In this document: piece after piece, positions 26,545 through 36,800 of the stretch | Layout: every line of letters begins with the position of its first letter | Position numbering within the stretch: position 1 is the stretch's first letter | Source of the DNA: UBA4055 sp964648295 | Lineage (GTDB): Bacteria > UBA4055 | Assembly (NCBI GenBank): GCA_964648295.1 | Contig: CAZYNH010000010.1 | Location: forward strand, 37,210 to 101,209 | Length of the DNA stretch: 64,000 nucleotides | Direction: 5' to 3' | Position numbers and translations under genes: made by a program | The notes under the pieces: model-generated | What the model was told of the DNA's origin: nothing | The model's database searches: none | What the model saw: the letters and a program-made list of their open reading frames with translations, nothing else

Positions 26545-28419
26545 TGTCTTTGTTCCTTTTATCTTCCAGACTTTCAAAAACTGCTGGTAATCAGCCCATG
26601 TTTCGGGCGGATCATTTACCGGTGTACTTGCAGGATCATAGTACTGGCATGCCGCGTAAACCGTCATAACTCCGTCGTTATCAGTACCGACAGCATTGTT
26701 GATCCCGTGTCTGGCTATTGACCATCCTTCATCCTGAAGAGCGCTGGTTTTTGTTACATTGTGTGCGTATTTTAGAGATGCACCCTCGTATGGCACGACT
26801 TTCTGATGGTCCCATGTTTTTCCGTGGTCCGGAGAATAGATGAAGAAAGCATCGTCTATCCATTCCGTGTCAGGGTCTGTAAAATTTGCAGGAGGAGCAA
26901 GATACCTTGTTTCAGGCCTGTCCCACCATGAAGCGTACAAAACTCCGTTCCCCGCGTAACCGATAGTCATCTTATGCGTATTGGAATATTTCCATTCTGT
27001 GTTTCCGTCATCAAGACCCATATATGAAGCTATGTAATTAGCCGAATGCCATACAAGCCCGCTTTCTGTTATTTCTCCAACTATGTCGTAAAATCCGCCT
27101 GCGTCAATACCTTCAAGAACAGGCCACCAGTATTCGGTTGTCTCTGTCGACTGGGGGATGGCTTTTACTATAACATGAACTATATTGTCTTCTGTGCAGA
27201 TGACATCGGCGTTCCATGTGATATACGCCCAGTTGAGCGGCCACTCTTCATAAATAGTATTTCCGTCACCGTCAACTCCTATCGAGTCTCCCTGAACGAC
27301 AGTTCCGTACCACGGGAACAGTTTGTCGATTTCCGCCGGGAAAAGGTTATTTCCTTCTCCGTTCGGGGTCTGCCAGTTGCTTTTAAAATCTCCTGTGCTC
27401 CAGTCGGCTCCCCAGTTGGTAGTATATGAGTATCCAAGCCTCGGGATATTTGATACATCAAGCGGATTTCCCGAAAGATCGAATTTTTCGTATGTCACAT
27501 CAACGAACGGAAAAATGGCTATACCGAATCCTGTTCCGTTGCCATAAACATCTTTTGCGTAAGCGAACTGAATATCGCCATAACCGGCAATAAATCCGTT
27601 TTCCGTATCAGAGCAGTCGAGAATAAACTCATTATAGTCTGTCCATTCCCAGCTCGCCGGATTTGTAGGATCATCCGATCTTCCGACGGCCACCGGATAT
27701 TTCTGCTGTCCCCAATCGACAAGTCCGCCAAGGTTCCAGCAGGTCGTCCAGTAATAATATCCGTCTTCCGGGTTATAGGCCACATCGCCTGTTCCAAGCC
27801 ATGCGCCGGGAATTACCTGACCGCCTTCCGCCGATTCTATTCTGCCCGGCTCGGACCACATTGAAAGGTCCCATCCCATAGTCGCGTCGCAAACCGCGAA
27901 CATAGGCTGTGATATATCACCTGTTGATATAATGAAGTCTACAAGGTCGTAATCGTTGAAAAGCCCGAAATAATAACCGTTAATGAATTCGCAGGCATAC
28001 GGATACCTTCCGCCCGGAGCTCCTGTTGTTCCGCCCTGGTACTGGGATTCTGTGTAGGCGGACTGGCTGTACGCGTTAAATGTTGCGCTTTCCCATTCGC
28101 CGATCATACCGCCTATCGTTCCTGATCCCGTGTCGGCAAGCTGTCTGTATATCGTTCCGAACATCGGGCCTGTTACCGGGTCCATATTCGTCTGTATCTT
28201 TCTGTTGTAGCCGCCGACCCATCCGTACCCGTTCGCGCTTTTGTCAAAAGTGCCACTCTGAGTTCCTGTAAATACGGAAGCCTTTCCGGTATTCTGCTGA
28301 AAGAGGTCAGCTTTTCTCGGAGCCACTTTCAAAAACCTGTCCTTTTCTACTCTTACAGCCGTTGCCGCGCACAAAATAAAGGACGCTGCCAGCACCAGCC
28401 CTATAATTTTTTTCATCAT
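26251..28419 (-). CDS. Secreted protein with T9SS-type C-terminal sorting domain (paralog A)
   Basis: The product (722 residues) has a signal peptide, a large beta-rich body and a C-terminal sorting domain that starts near FTLFQNYPNPFNPATEIKFA and ends in KLDVNGRAETKKMVLTK. Sorting domains of this type direct export by the type IX system and cell-surface anchoring in FCB bacteria. The body holds several Asp/Asn/Gly-rich loops and the phrase YSPDHGKTWDHQK, reminiscent of sialidase/BNR-type propeller repeats. I cannot assign an enzyme activity. I place the start at the first ATG of the ATGATGAAA pair because GGAGG lies eight bases upstream. It is the paralog of the next gene. Confidence 0.85.
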   Translation of the reverse strand: MMKKIIGLVLAASFILCAATAVRVEKDRFLKVAPRKADLFQQNTGKASVFTGTQSGTFDKSANGYGWVGGYNRKIQTNMDPVTGPMFGTIYRQLADTGSGTIGGMIGEWESATFNAYSQSAYTESQYQGGTTGAPGGRYPYACEFINGYYFGLFNDYDLVDFIISTGDISQPMFAVCDATMGWDLSMWSEPGRIESAEGGQVIPGAWLGTGDVAYNPEDGYYYWTTCWNLGGLVDWGQQKYPVAVGRSDDPTNPASWEWTDYNEFILDCSDTENGFIAGYGDIQFAYAKDVYGNGTGFGIAIFPFVDVTYEKFDLSGNPLDVSNIPRLGYSYTTNWGADWSTGDFKSNWQTPNGEGNNLFPAEIDKLFPWYGTVVQGDSIGVDGDGNTIYEEWPLNWAYITWNADVICTEDNIVHVIVKAIPQSTETTEYWWPVLEGIDAGGFYDIVGEITESGLVWHSANYIASYMGLDDGNTEWKYSNTHKMTIGYAGNGVLYASWWDRPETRYLAPPANFTDPDTEWIDDAFFIYSPDHGKTWDHQKVVPYEGASLKYAHNVTKTSALQDEGWSIARHGINNAVGTDNDGVMTVYAACQYYDPASTPVNDPPETWADYQQFLKVWKIKGTKTGIETEDVSMVKDFTLFQNYPNPFNPATEIKFALQNESNVKLSVFNIKGELVTHLKNEKMAKGMHSVNFDAASMNSGVYFYKLDVNGRAETKKMVLTK

Positions 28420-28457
28420 ACTGTTTTCCTCCATTAATTTGTTTTTTTCGCCACTCC

Positions 28458-28486
28458 AAAATACAAAAGATTTTTCATTAATGCAA
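28458..28486 (-). promoter_or_regulatory. Possible promoter of the 722-residue sorting-domain gene
   Basis: Minus strand TTGCAT, 17 bases, TATTTT, placed directly after the preceding terminator and about 40 bases before the start codon. This makes paralog A a separate transcription unit. Confidence 0.4.
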
Positions 28487-28490
28487 TTAA

Positions 28491-28515
28491 AAAAAAGAGC
28501 CGCGTTCAGCGGCTC
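28491..28515 (-). terminator. Terminator after the 699-residue sorting-domain gene
   Basis: Stem GAGCCGC/GCGGCTC, 5-base loop, followed on the minus strand by eight T residues. The stem is identical to the one after paralog A, so the terminator was copied with the gene. Confidence 0.87.
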
Positions 28516-28537
28516 TTCTTATCATATTTAAAACGGT

Positions 28538-28832
28538 ATTATTTTGTAAGTACCATTTTCTTTGTTTCCGTTCTTCCGTTAACATCGAGTTTGTAGAAAT
28601 AAACTCCGGAATTCATTGACGCGGCGTCAAAGTTTACGCTGTGCATTCCTTTTGCCATTTTTTCGTTCTTCAGATGTGTAACAAGCTCGCCTTTTATGTT
28701 AAATACAGAAAGCTTAACATTCGACTCGTTCTGAAGCGCGAATTTTATTTCAGTTGCCGGGTTGAACGGGTTCGGATAGTTCTGGAAAAGAGTAAAGTCT
28801 TTTACCATTGAAACATCTTCCGTCTCTATTCC
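28538..28832. repeat. Near-identical 295-base repeat, copy 2
   Basis: Second copy of the sorting-domain coding segment, at the 3' end of the 699-residue gene. See copy 1 for the alignment; the offset is constant at 2288 bases with no gaps. Confidence 0.9.
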
Positions 28833-30638
28833 CGTCGGAGTACCTTTTATCTTCCAGACTTTTAAAAACTGCTGGTAGTCAAAGTAATCAACTACCGGAT
28901 CGGGAAGCGGGTTCGCCGGGTCATAATACTGGCAGGCGGCGTAAACCGTCATATTAGGCGCAACATTATAACCATGGGTTGCCACATTGAAACCCTCGTC
29001 CTGAAGAGCGTTCGTTTTTGTTATATTCGCCGCATAATACAGGGAATATCCGTCTGCAACGACTGTCTTGTTTATGTCCCAGGTAGCTCCGTGGTCCGGA
29101 GAATAAGTAAAATATGAGTCGCAGATATAATCCTTGTTCGGATCGGTGTTAGGATTTACAATATATCTCGTTTCAGGTCTGTCTATCCATGTGGCATAAA
29201 CAACACCGTTCCCGGCGTATCCGATCGAGTGGTCGTTGCCGTTAGAGTATTTCCATTCCACATCACCGTTGTCAATACCCATGAAAGCGCCGATGTATGA
29301 AGCTCTGAACCAGTTGACTCCGCTTTCGGTGATCTCTCCTACAACATCATAGAATCCGGCAACAACATCAGTATCGTTGGTATAATAGATGTAGTCGGCT
29401 TCAGTCGTGCCGGCCGCGAGTCTTACTATCACATGAACTATGTTCTCCTCGGTCGTAACGGCACCGATGTTCCATGTCATGTAAGGAAGGTTCAAAGGTA
29501 TTTCTTCATAAATGGCGTTGCCGTCTCCGTCAACACCTATCGAATCGCCGGTAACAACTGTGTTGTACCACGGGAAGAGTTTTGTGATATCGGCAGCGAA
29601 AAGGTTCGTTCCCTCGTCGTTTGGCGTCTTCCAGTTAGGTTTGAAGTCCCCGGTACTCCAGTCTGCTCCCCAGTTGGTGGTATAGACATAACCGAGCCTG
29701 GGATAGTATGATTCGTCTATCTGGTTTCCTTCCAGATCAAAAAGCTCATAGGTCGAATCTAGGAACATGGCTACAGCGATCCCGTAACCAGTTCCGTTGC
29801 CGTAGATATCTTTAGCGTATGATACATGCCATTTACCGCTCATATCGGTTACGCCGTCCTCTGTCGTACAGTCAAAATTATACTCGTTGTAATCTGTCCA
29901 TTCCCAGCTGTCCATATTTGCCGGATCATCCGATCTTCCAACAACAAAAGAATAAGGTGAATCATAAGCAAGCCCGTCGCTCCAGTTCATTGTCCAGTAG
30001 TAATATCCGTCTTCGGGGTTATATACAACATCGCTCATTCCTGTCCATGCTCCGGGAGGCGTCGCTCCTCCTTCTACAGCTTCTACTCTTCTGCATTCGG
30101 ACCACATCGAAAGGTCCCAGCCCATAGTGGCGTCGCAAACGGCGTACATTGCCTGCGAAACCTCTCCGCCGGTCGTAAGGTCGTAATCATTGAAAACGCC
30201 GAACATATAACCGTTGATGAAATCAGCCGCATTGGGATATCTTCCGCCCGGATTTCCTACCGCTCCACCCTGGTATGGTGAAGAATCATAAATGGTCTGA
30301 GCGTAAGCGTTAAATGTGGAGGTCTCCCATTCGCCGATCATACCGCCGATCGTTCCTGAGCCTGTGTCAGCAAGCTGTCTGTAAACAGTACCGAACATTG
30401 GCCCCGTTACAGGATCAAAATTCGTCTGGATCTTTCTGTTGTAGCCCTGATACCACCCGTATCCGTTCGCGCTCTTGTCAAAAGTACCGCTCTGGGTTAC
30501 TGTCCATGTAACCGCCTTGGAATTATCGGCGCGGTCGTTTCTTAAAGGGGCCAGTTTGCTTATTCTTTCGCCTCTGATCGCGGCAAAAGACGCGGCAATG
30601 CTCATCACTATTGCCAGTGCCAGTATTTTTTTTACCAT
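28539..30638 (-). CDS. Secreted protein with T9SS-type C-terminal sorting domain (paralog B)
   Basis: The product (699 residues) has a signal peptide, and its sorting domain is almost identical to that of paralog A. The bodies share a layout (GTFDKSANGYGW near the start, QLADTGSGTIGGMIGEWE, later YSPDHGATWDINK), showing tandem duplication followed by divergence. The start ATG gives MVKKILALAI, with GGAG upstream; an earlier GTG is poorly placed. It follows the PorV-like gene by 19 bases with no terminator, so it probably belongs to the TonB-receptor operon. Function beyond a secreted surface role is unknown. Confidence 0.85.
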   Translation of the reverse strand: MVKKILALAIVMSIAASFAAIRGERISKLAPLRNDRADNSKAVTWTVTQSGTFDKSANGYGWYQGYNRKIQTNFDPVTGPMFGTVYRQLADTGSGTIGGMIGEWETSTFNAYAQTIYDSSPYQGGAVGNPGGRYPNAADFINGYMFGVFNDYDLTTGGEVSQAMYAVCDATMGWDLSMWSECRRVEAVEGGATPPGAWTGMSDVVYNPEDGYYYWTMNWSDGLAYDSPYSFVVGRSDDPANMDSWEWTDYNEYNFDCTTEDGVTDMSGKWHVSYAKDIYGNGTGYGIAVAMFLDSTYELFDLEGNQIDESYYPRLGYVYTTNWGADWSTGDFKPNWKTPNDEGTNLFAADITKLFPWYNTVVTGDSIGVDGDGNAIYEEIPLNLPYMTWNIGAVTTEENIVHVIVRLAAGTTEADYIYYTNDTDVVAGFYDVVGEITESGVNWFRASYIGAFMGIDNGDVEWKYSNGNDHSIGYAGNGVVYATWIDRPETRYIVNPNTDPNKDYICDSYFTYSPDHGATWDINKTVVADGYSLYYAANITKTNALQDEGFNVATHGYNVAPNMTVYAACQYYDPANPLPDPVVDYFDYQQFLKVWKIKGTPTGIETEDVSMVKDFTLFQNYPNPFNPATEIKFALQNESNVKLSVFNIKGELVTHLKNEKMAKGMHSVNFDAASMNSGVYFYKLDVNGRTETKKMVLTK

Positions 30639-30657
30639 AACCACTCCTCATGTGTTT

Positions 30658-31671
30658 TTATTTAATTTCGTATCCCAAAGTTACCATATGGGTCATTCCC
30701 ATATACCCCATATGCTTCCATGCGTAATCTACTTTCATGCCGATCGTATCCATTTTGAAACCGAGTCCCAGACTCGTGCCCATCCAGTTTATCCCGCTGT
30801 CTGAATATTTAAGCTCCGGATCGTCCGGTTCTTCATTTTCCGGGAATTTCAGGCCGTCATCTTTCAGCAGCCAGTATTCGTCGTTGTCTATCTTTCTTCC
30901 GATCCTGGCGAAGAACATGTTGTTGTATGAATACTCGCAGCCGAGTGTTATATACTCCGAGTTGTCTGACGGATGTGCCGCCTCGCCCAGAATAACCACT
31001 TTATTCACGCCGTCATCCATTGGAGTATAGCTTACGCCGAACACGAAAAGCATGGGAAGCGGGGTATCTTCTTTGATATAGGAAAAGTTTGATCCGAAAT
31101 GGCGTATTGACATTCCGAATATCAGCGACTGCCACCCTGTGTTGTAGTATGTACCTACGTCACCGGCAGCCACGAACACATTTTTATCGGCAAGATTCTC
31201 GCTGATTAATTTAACTGTTCCGCCCACATAGAACTTTGGAGTGAGCATTTGAGCGTATGATAAACCTATCATCATGTCGCTTGCCGCAAAAGTCCTTCCC
31301 GTTCCGGTCGGATTGAGAGGAGTTGTCTCATCCATATCGCCGGTAGTAAGATAGGCCATCTGTATTCCGGCCGCGCCGTTAAGCATGGGGAGAGGATATG
31401 TGCCTCCCGCGAAAGTGTACTGAATATCAGCGGCATACATATTATACGATGCTATGAATTCCATATTCTTCAGGTTCATCATACCTGAAGGATTGTAGTA
31501 AAGGCAGGACGCGTCGTCGGAGAGCCCGATGAAAGAACTTCCCAGCGCGGTCGCTCTTGCGGACACATCCATTTTTAGGAATGTCATACCTGCCGTTCCT
31601 GCTTTGTCCTGCGCATGAACGAAGGCTAAAAGGCCGGCTAATATTGTTGTCATTATAAGAAGTTTTCTCAT
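30658..31671 (-). CDS. PorV/UPF0164-like outer-membrane beta-barrel protein
   Basis: The product (337 residues) begins with a signal peptide (MRKLLIMTTILAGLLAFVHA) and the family opening FLKMDVSARATALGSSFIGL then DDASCLYYNPSGM, typical of PorV/PorQ-like barrels. In Bacteroidota PorV works as a shuttle for sorting-domain cargo. The neighbours here are sorting-domain proteins, which suits such a role. The start ATG overlaps the upstream stop (ATGA) and has GGAGG before it. Confidence 0.88.
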   Translation of the reverse strand: MRKLLIMTTILAGLLAFVHAQDKAGTAGMTFLKMDVSARATALGSSFIGLSDDASCLYYNPSGMMNLKNMEFIASYNMYAADIQYTFAGGTYPLPMLNGAAGIQMAYLTTGDMDETTPLNPTGTGRTFAASDMMIGLSYAQMLTPKFYVGGTVKLISENLADKNVFVAAGDVGTYYNTGWQSLIFGMSIRHFGSNFSYIKEDTPLPMLFVFGVSYTPMDDGVNKVVILGEAAHPSDNSEYITLGCEYSYNNMFFARIGRKIDNDEYWLLKDDGLKFPENEEPDDPELKYSDSGINWMGTSLGLGFKMDTIGMKVDYAWKHMGYMGMTHMVTLGYEIK

Positions 31672-33812
31672 TTTGAGCCTCCAGAGTTGTTGATATCGAA
31701 CCATTCGATCATCGTTTTGAACATATCACTAACCTGATTATCCGTGTTGTCCATGAAATAAAGAGGTAATGTCAGTATCGCCGTCCTGAAAATATCCCCG
31801 TCCGCGACATATCTTGCTCCGACCGAACCGGATCTTCTTAATACCGGTGAGTGGATAGCGTCGGTCACATAGTTCCTGTTCCAAAGGAAATGCTTCAGCG
31901 TATCCGTTCCATTGACCTCGTATGAATAATTTACGTCTTGAAGCGGAAGGTCATAGATAGACTGGTATTTGTATATTACTTCTCCTTTATATGCCTCGAA
32001 AGTCGGTACTCCGGTAAATACCGTGCTTCTGTCTTTCAATGCAAGTTTCTGAATCCTGGTTCCGACAGTACGGTCCCACCATGCAAGCCTTACCTGTGTA
32101 CTGTCCACTCTCAGAGGTTTGATCATCGGGTCAGTAATGTGTTCATATACTGTTGATCCTATAAAGTCATAGTTATCTGTAAGATAGTGATCAGCACACA
32201 ACTGGGCACCGTTGGCAGTGTAATATGTCTTTTGCTCCGGGAAGGTCATTGAATAAATTCCGAAATACTTATTGAAGAATGATTCCGTTCCGGCGCTCAG
32301 TCCCTGTAGAGCTGTTGCATAACCGTCAAATACGATCCTGAAAGGCTCAAGATATTTATTGATCGGCAGCTGATTGGGAGAAGTATAGAGTTTGCCCATA
32401 AGTACCGAAGGTCCGGCTATGAAAAGGTTACCCCCTACATCAAGGTAGTTGGTTAGGAACTGGTTATAACCTGTATAAGGAGGTTCTCCGGCAAAATCCA
32501 CTCCGTTAAGGTTTCCTCTGTCGTCAGACGCTATAATCACAAGCCTGTACTGAGTGAGTTCCCTGATGCTCGGGTCATAAACACCCCTGTATACAGCCAC
32601 AGAGTCCGTTATTACATCGGGTGTCGCCGGGTTGTCGTCGTCATCTTCATAAATGTAATCATATCCTACAAGCTCTGTTCCTTTGCTGAAAGGTTTGATC
32701 TTATAGCTGTTGAGAGAATCTCCTCCTATCTGGTATTTTTCAAAACCGGCATAGTCGAGAAGCTGTTCATAGAACACTCTTGTGCCTGTAGTTTCTGAAG
32801 TTTCAGGATTTCCCATATAAAGACTTCCCGTGGGCTGATAGAGCGTCGGATCGGTATCGTCAATCAACAATATACCCTTATTAAACTCCGGAGCGAACAC
32901 TTCAAAATTGATCGTGGCTTCATGCTCCGATTCTTCAAAGGCATCATCCCTCACAAAGACTTTAAAAGCGTATTTCCCTTGCTTATTGTGGTCCCAAATC
33001 TCTTTTGAGAAGCTTTTCGAAAGGTTGTTTTCGCTCCATCCTGATGACGCAACAAGCGCTATATATGTGTCTACTTCGGAAGTCCTTGTCCTTTCCCAGA
33101 GTTCCCACTTGAATTCAAGGTCAACATCCTGTCCGTCGGGGTCCTCTCCCATCCATTTGAAATCGAAAGGTTTCCAGAAAGCTGTCGGCGCTTCAAGCAC
33201 CATATGGGCAGAATCCGCCCCTACCGTCATCCAGTATTTGTCGAATCCGTTCAGACCGAGCTTGCTTGAGTAGACCATCGGATGTTTAGGTATCCTGTTT
33301 GTCCTTCTGAATATTTTCGACTGTATATCAGTTCTATCTCCTTTCTCATCCACGCCGAAAACGAAGAATTTTGAATACACAGCTTTAAAATTCTCTGTTA
33401 CGAAAAATCCGTCAAAAGGCTCAGTGTAAGTCGTATCTATCATTGACACCGGTGTGTCAGCTTCAGGATAAGGTCCGTAAGGCATTGATATATAAGCATA
33501 TGTAAGTTGTGTAGATGTCCACAACTTCCTGCCTTCAGAGTTCGTTCCTGTCAGAGACATGGCTTCAAGCACATTGTCTACATTTAAAGAGGTGTCCGTA
33601 GTAACAGTGTAATAATATGTAAGCTTGTTGCCGTCAATATCATTCCCGTACCACTGTATCTTGGTCTTTTTGCTGCTCGTTATTGCGTCGGTCTCATAAA
33701 TATTTATCACCGGAGTTTCGTTCTTCGGCAATGGACCGTCATAGTCTGTAGAGCAGGAAAAAAACTGCAGTGAAACGATCGTAACGGCAAAAAGTAATAA
33801 TAATTTTTTCAT
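31668..33812 (-). CDS. Large surface lipoprotein of unknown function
   Basis: The 714-residue protein has a lipoprotein signal with lipobox FFSC and mature cysteine at 20. The N-terminal half looks like fibronectin/Ig-type beta domains (ETPVINIYETD, then QWYGNDIDGNKLTYYYTVTT). The C-terminal half has NLFIAGPSVLMGKLYTSPN and alpha/beta character, without a motif I can name. It sits between the 1088-residue secreted protein and the PorV-like gene and is translationally coupled to the latter, so it likely works at the outer membrane with them. Confidence 0.8.
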   Translation of the reverse strand: MKKLLLLFAVTIVSLQFFSCSTDYDGPLPKNETPVINIYETDAITSSKKTKIQWYGNDIDGNKLTYYYTVTTDTSLNVDNVLEAMSLTGTNSEGRKLWTSTQLTYAYISMPYGPYPEADTPVSMIDTTYTEPFDGFFVTENFKAVYSKFFVFGVDEKGDRTDIQSKIFRRTNRIPKHPMVYSSKLGLNGFDKYWMTVGADSAHMVLEAPTAFWKPFDFKWMGEDPDGQDVDLEFKWELWERTRTSEVDTYIALVASSGWSENNLSKSFSKEIWDHNKQGKYAFKVFVRDDAFEESEHEATINFEVFAPEFNKGILLIDDTDPTLYQPTGSLYMGNPETSETTGTRVFYEQLLDYAGFEKYQIGGDSLNSYKIKPFSKGTELVGYDYIYEDDDDNPATPDVITDSVAVYRGVYDPSIRELTQYRLVIIASDDRGNLNGVDFAGEPPYTGYNQFLTNYLDVGGNLFIAGPSVLMGKLYTSPNQLPINKYLEPFRIVFDGYATALQGLSAGTESFFNKYFGIYSMTFPEQKTYYTANGAQLCADHYLTDNYDFIGSTVYEHITDPMIKPLRVDSTQVRLAWWDRTVGTRIQKLALKDRSTVFTGVPTFEAYKGEVIYKYQSIYDLPLQDVNYSYEVNGTDTLKHFLWNRNYVTDAIHSPVLRRSGSVGARYVADGDIFRTAILTLPLYFMDNTDNQVSDMFKTMIEWFDINNSGGSK

Positions 33813-33828
33813 TTCCTTACTCCGTTAT

Positions 33829-36800
33829 TTATTTAATTATCACGAATTTACCAATCTGCTCGTAGCCGTCGTCATCAACGTCCTGAACGCTGTAAATATA
33901 TATACCTGAAGCTACAGCCTGGTTGTTGTCGTTGATGAGATCCCATGATATTCCATATTCGCCGTACTGGTATCTTTCCGTTACTCTTGTGTTGCCGTTG
34001 TGAGCGATCGTCTTAACAAGGTCTCCGGCCAGAGTATATATCCTTAATACGGATCTGAGAGGAACATTCAGGAACACTATCTTTCTGTCCTGTTCCTGCC
34101 ATTCGTCTGCGCCGTCAATGTTCTCCCATCCCATCAGCTCATATTTTTCGTCGCCTCTGTAAGGGTTCGGAACAACATAAACATCTTTTTTGCCCGTCAG
34201 CTTTGTCGGGATCACCGACTGGCCGTTTATCGCCGGATTTGATTTAAGAGCTGGAGTCCCTGTCTTCGGATCACCGAAGTCTGAAGCCGTTACAGCTATA
34301 TAGTTCTGCTGAGCGTAGAGCCTGTTGTGAAGTACGAACCTGTATTTGCTCACGGTTACTGTCTCAGGACCTGAAGAAGTCTGTATTGTAACATCTTCCT
34401 GGTTCACAGTGTAAGTGTAAATCCCGGGATTGTCGTGATTTTCCATTATAGACCTGTTGTCACCGAATTTCCTGAGCTCCCATATCTTCCCTTCCTGAAC
34501 TATAGTTCTCAACCCTGCATCTATCAGCGTCTGAGCCGAATCTTCGGATACCGGAGAATCGTAATATTCGCCGGTCAGATCAACTCTTTCATAGGCATAG
34601 TTGACAATATCAACAGAAAATACTTCGACATAATTCTGAGAATTCAGGTCCGGAGATATCTGGACCTGGTAACCCTCGAAGTCCTTTACCCTTGTGAAAG
34701 GATCATAGAACAGCTCGGGACCTGTATATGCTTCATAACCTTCGTCATTTTTAAAGAATTCATGCGACTGCCACTCAATAATAACATCACTGTTGTTGTA
34801 TGTTATTTTTATTTTGGGTGAAGGCGGCGGCGGCGGGCCGGTGAAATCGGGCACTCCGTCCCCTACATCAAGCCTGTCGTTATGATAGCCGTACCTTATC
34901 CATGTACCAAGAGGAAGAAGTCCCCCCTCCTTATCGTATTTAACCATGTATCCGTAACCGTCCCTGTCACCGTTGACCGCATCCCCTGTTATCCCGTAAA
35001 CTCCGTCCTGGCTCGCTGTTATCCTTCCGTAAGGCAGCAGCTCGTCCTCATTAATGGCGACATTCCCGTCAATATCGGTTAACGGGGTTGTGAATGTTGT
35101 CAGTTCAAAATCACCCTCGCCGGCATCCGGCCCCGTGTACTGGGCAAGAGCGGGGTCAGTATTATACCACCAGCAGTAAGTGTCTTTTTTCAGATCTCCG
35201 AAAAGACCGTCCGCTCCTATATCCTCTCCATACCATCCGTCACCTTTTGTTTCCCCGAATTTTGTTACTTTTGTATCGAACATAGGTATGTCATATACCC
35301 TTTCTGCCCAGACGACATTATACAGCGCGTCATACCAGCCTTTTGCGAACTTGGTTACATCCAGACCATCTTCGAGGTCTATTACAGTTTTATCACTGTA
35401 ATTCGGGTCCTGGTCAAGGTCCGTATGGAAATTTTCGTTCACGATGAAAGCGAGGGTCAGTTTCAGAGAATCGCCGTGAGCGAATTTCCAAACCTTTTTG
35501 TTGGCAACAACAGCATCATTTGCATCAAAGATGCCGTCGCGGTTTACATCCCATGCTATATTTGCCGTAGTTTCCGTCCCGAGAGGCCCGAATGAAAGAA
35601 CGAATTTCGTGTCCGCACCGTTTGCAAGGTCGTTCATCTTCTCAATCGTACCGTCTGCTATCGTTCCGAATCCCGGCTGGCCAACATCAATAGGGGTAGT
35701 GTATTTCTGCCATTTACCTGCCTGAGGTATCGGTGTCCCGTCAACCTGCTCGTCATATCCCAGATATACTTCTCTAATTGCTGTCTGGTTATAATCGAAT
35801 TCGTCATTCGACATTATCATATATTTACCTTTGTCGCCAAGAGGACGGCCCTCTGTCCTTCCTCCAACATGCGGCTGATTCGAGTCGTTTGTTAACCCGT
35901 CCTGGTTGTTGTCGTCATAACCGAGCTGAGCTTTTGTAAGATCGTACTGCCAGTCTGCGTGAAGACCGGTCTGCCAGCGGGGTCCCCAGTCAAGAGCTTC
36001 ATCACCGCTGTTACAGACATAAACGTTAAAAGAATATCTCAGGTTGGGGTTCGGGTTCCTCAACACCCTCACTGTAGCGATAGACGTGGCTCCGTCCAGA
36101 GGCTTTCCTGCTCCCGGTTCTCCCGTGGCGGAATAGAAATCCTGGCCCGTATAATTCCTTCCGTCATTATCGGCCGTCCACGCAAGGTTCAGTTCCACAG
36201 TTTTCTGCAGGCCCGTTGCGGGATCAATATATTTATCCCATTTTTCAATAAATCCGCCCAGATCGTCAGCGTGGTTATATGTCCATGCGCCGCCTGTCAT
36301 CCCTATATCCCAGTCGTTATAGATACCCATAAAGAAATTGTATATGTCTTTTCCGCTGGTATTGAGGTTGTAGAGCGTGTAATCAATGATAACGAACTTC
36401 TGGGCATAATCATAGGACCAAGCATAACTTTTCTGTCTTACCTCAATTCCCAGAGGAATGTGCTGTCTTTTATCGTGGCTGTCCATTCCCGTATAAGGAT
36501 TCTGCTGAACGAATTTGTCAGTGTACATCAGCGTGAACTGCTCTTCAGCTGTGGCTCGCGGATCGTATACTTCCTCGAACAGACAGCTTATTCTTCCCTC
36601 AACATTCGATGTTTCGGTTATCTTTCCGAGTGTTCTTCCAGACGGATCGGAAATGAAATTGACCGGCCATGTCTCTTTTGGCATCGGGTTGCCTTCCCAC
36701 CCTTCAAATGAAGTTGACACCAGAGGCCCCTGGAAAGCTGTCGCATCCGTGCTGTTGATACTTACATTTACCGAATCAAGATATCCTCCGAACCAGAGCG

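Noticed and set aside
35959..36711. Plus-strand open frame of 250 codons opposite the 1088-residue protein gene
   Set aside because: Antisense of a gene with signal peptide and typical C-terminal domain; no sign of its own expression.
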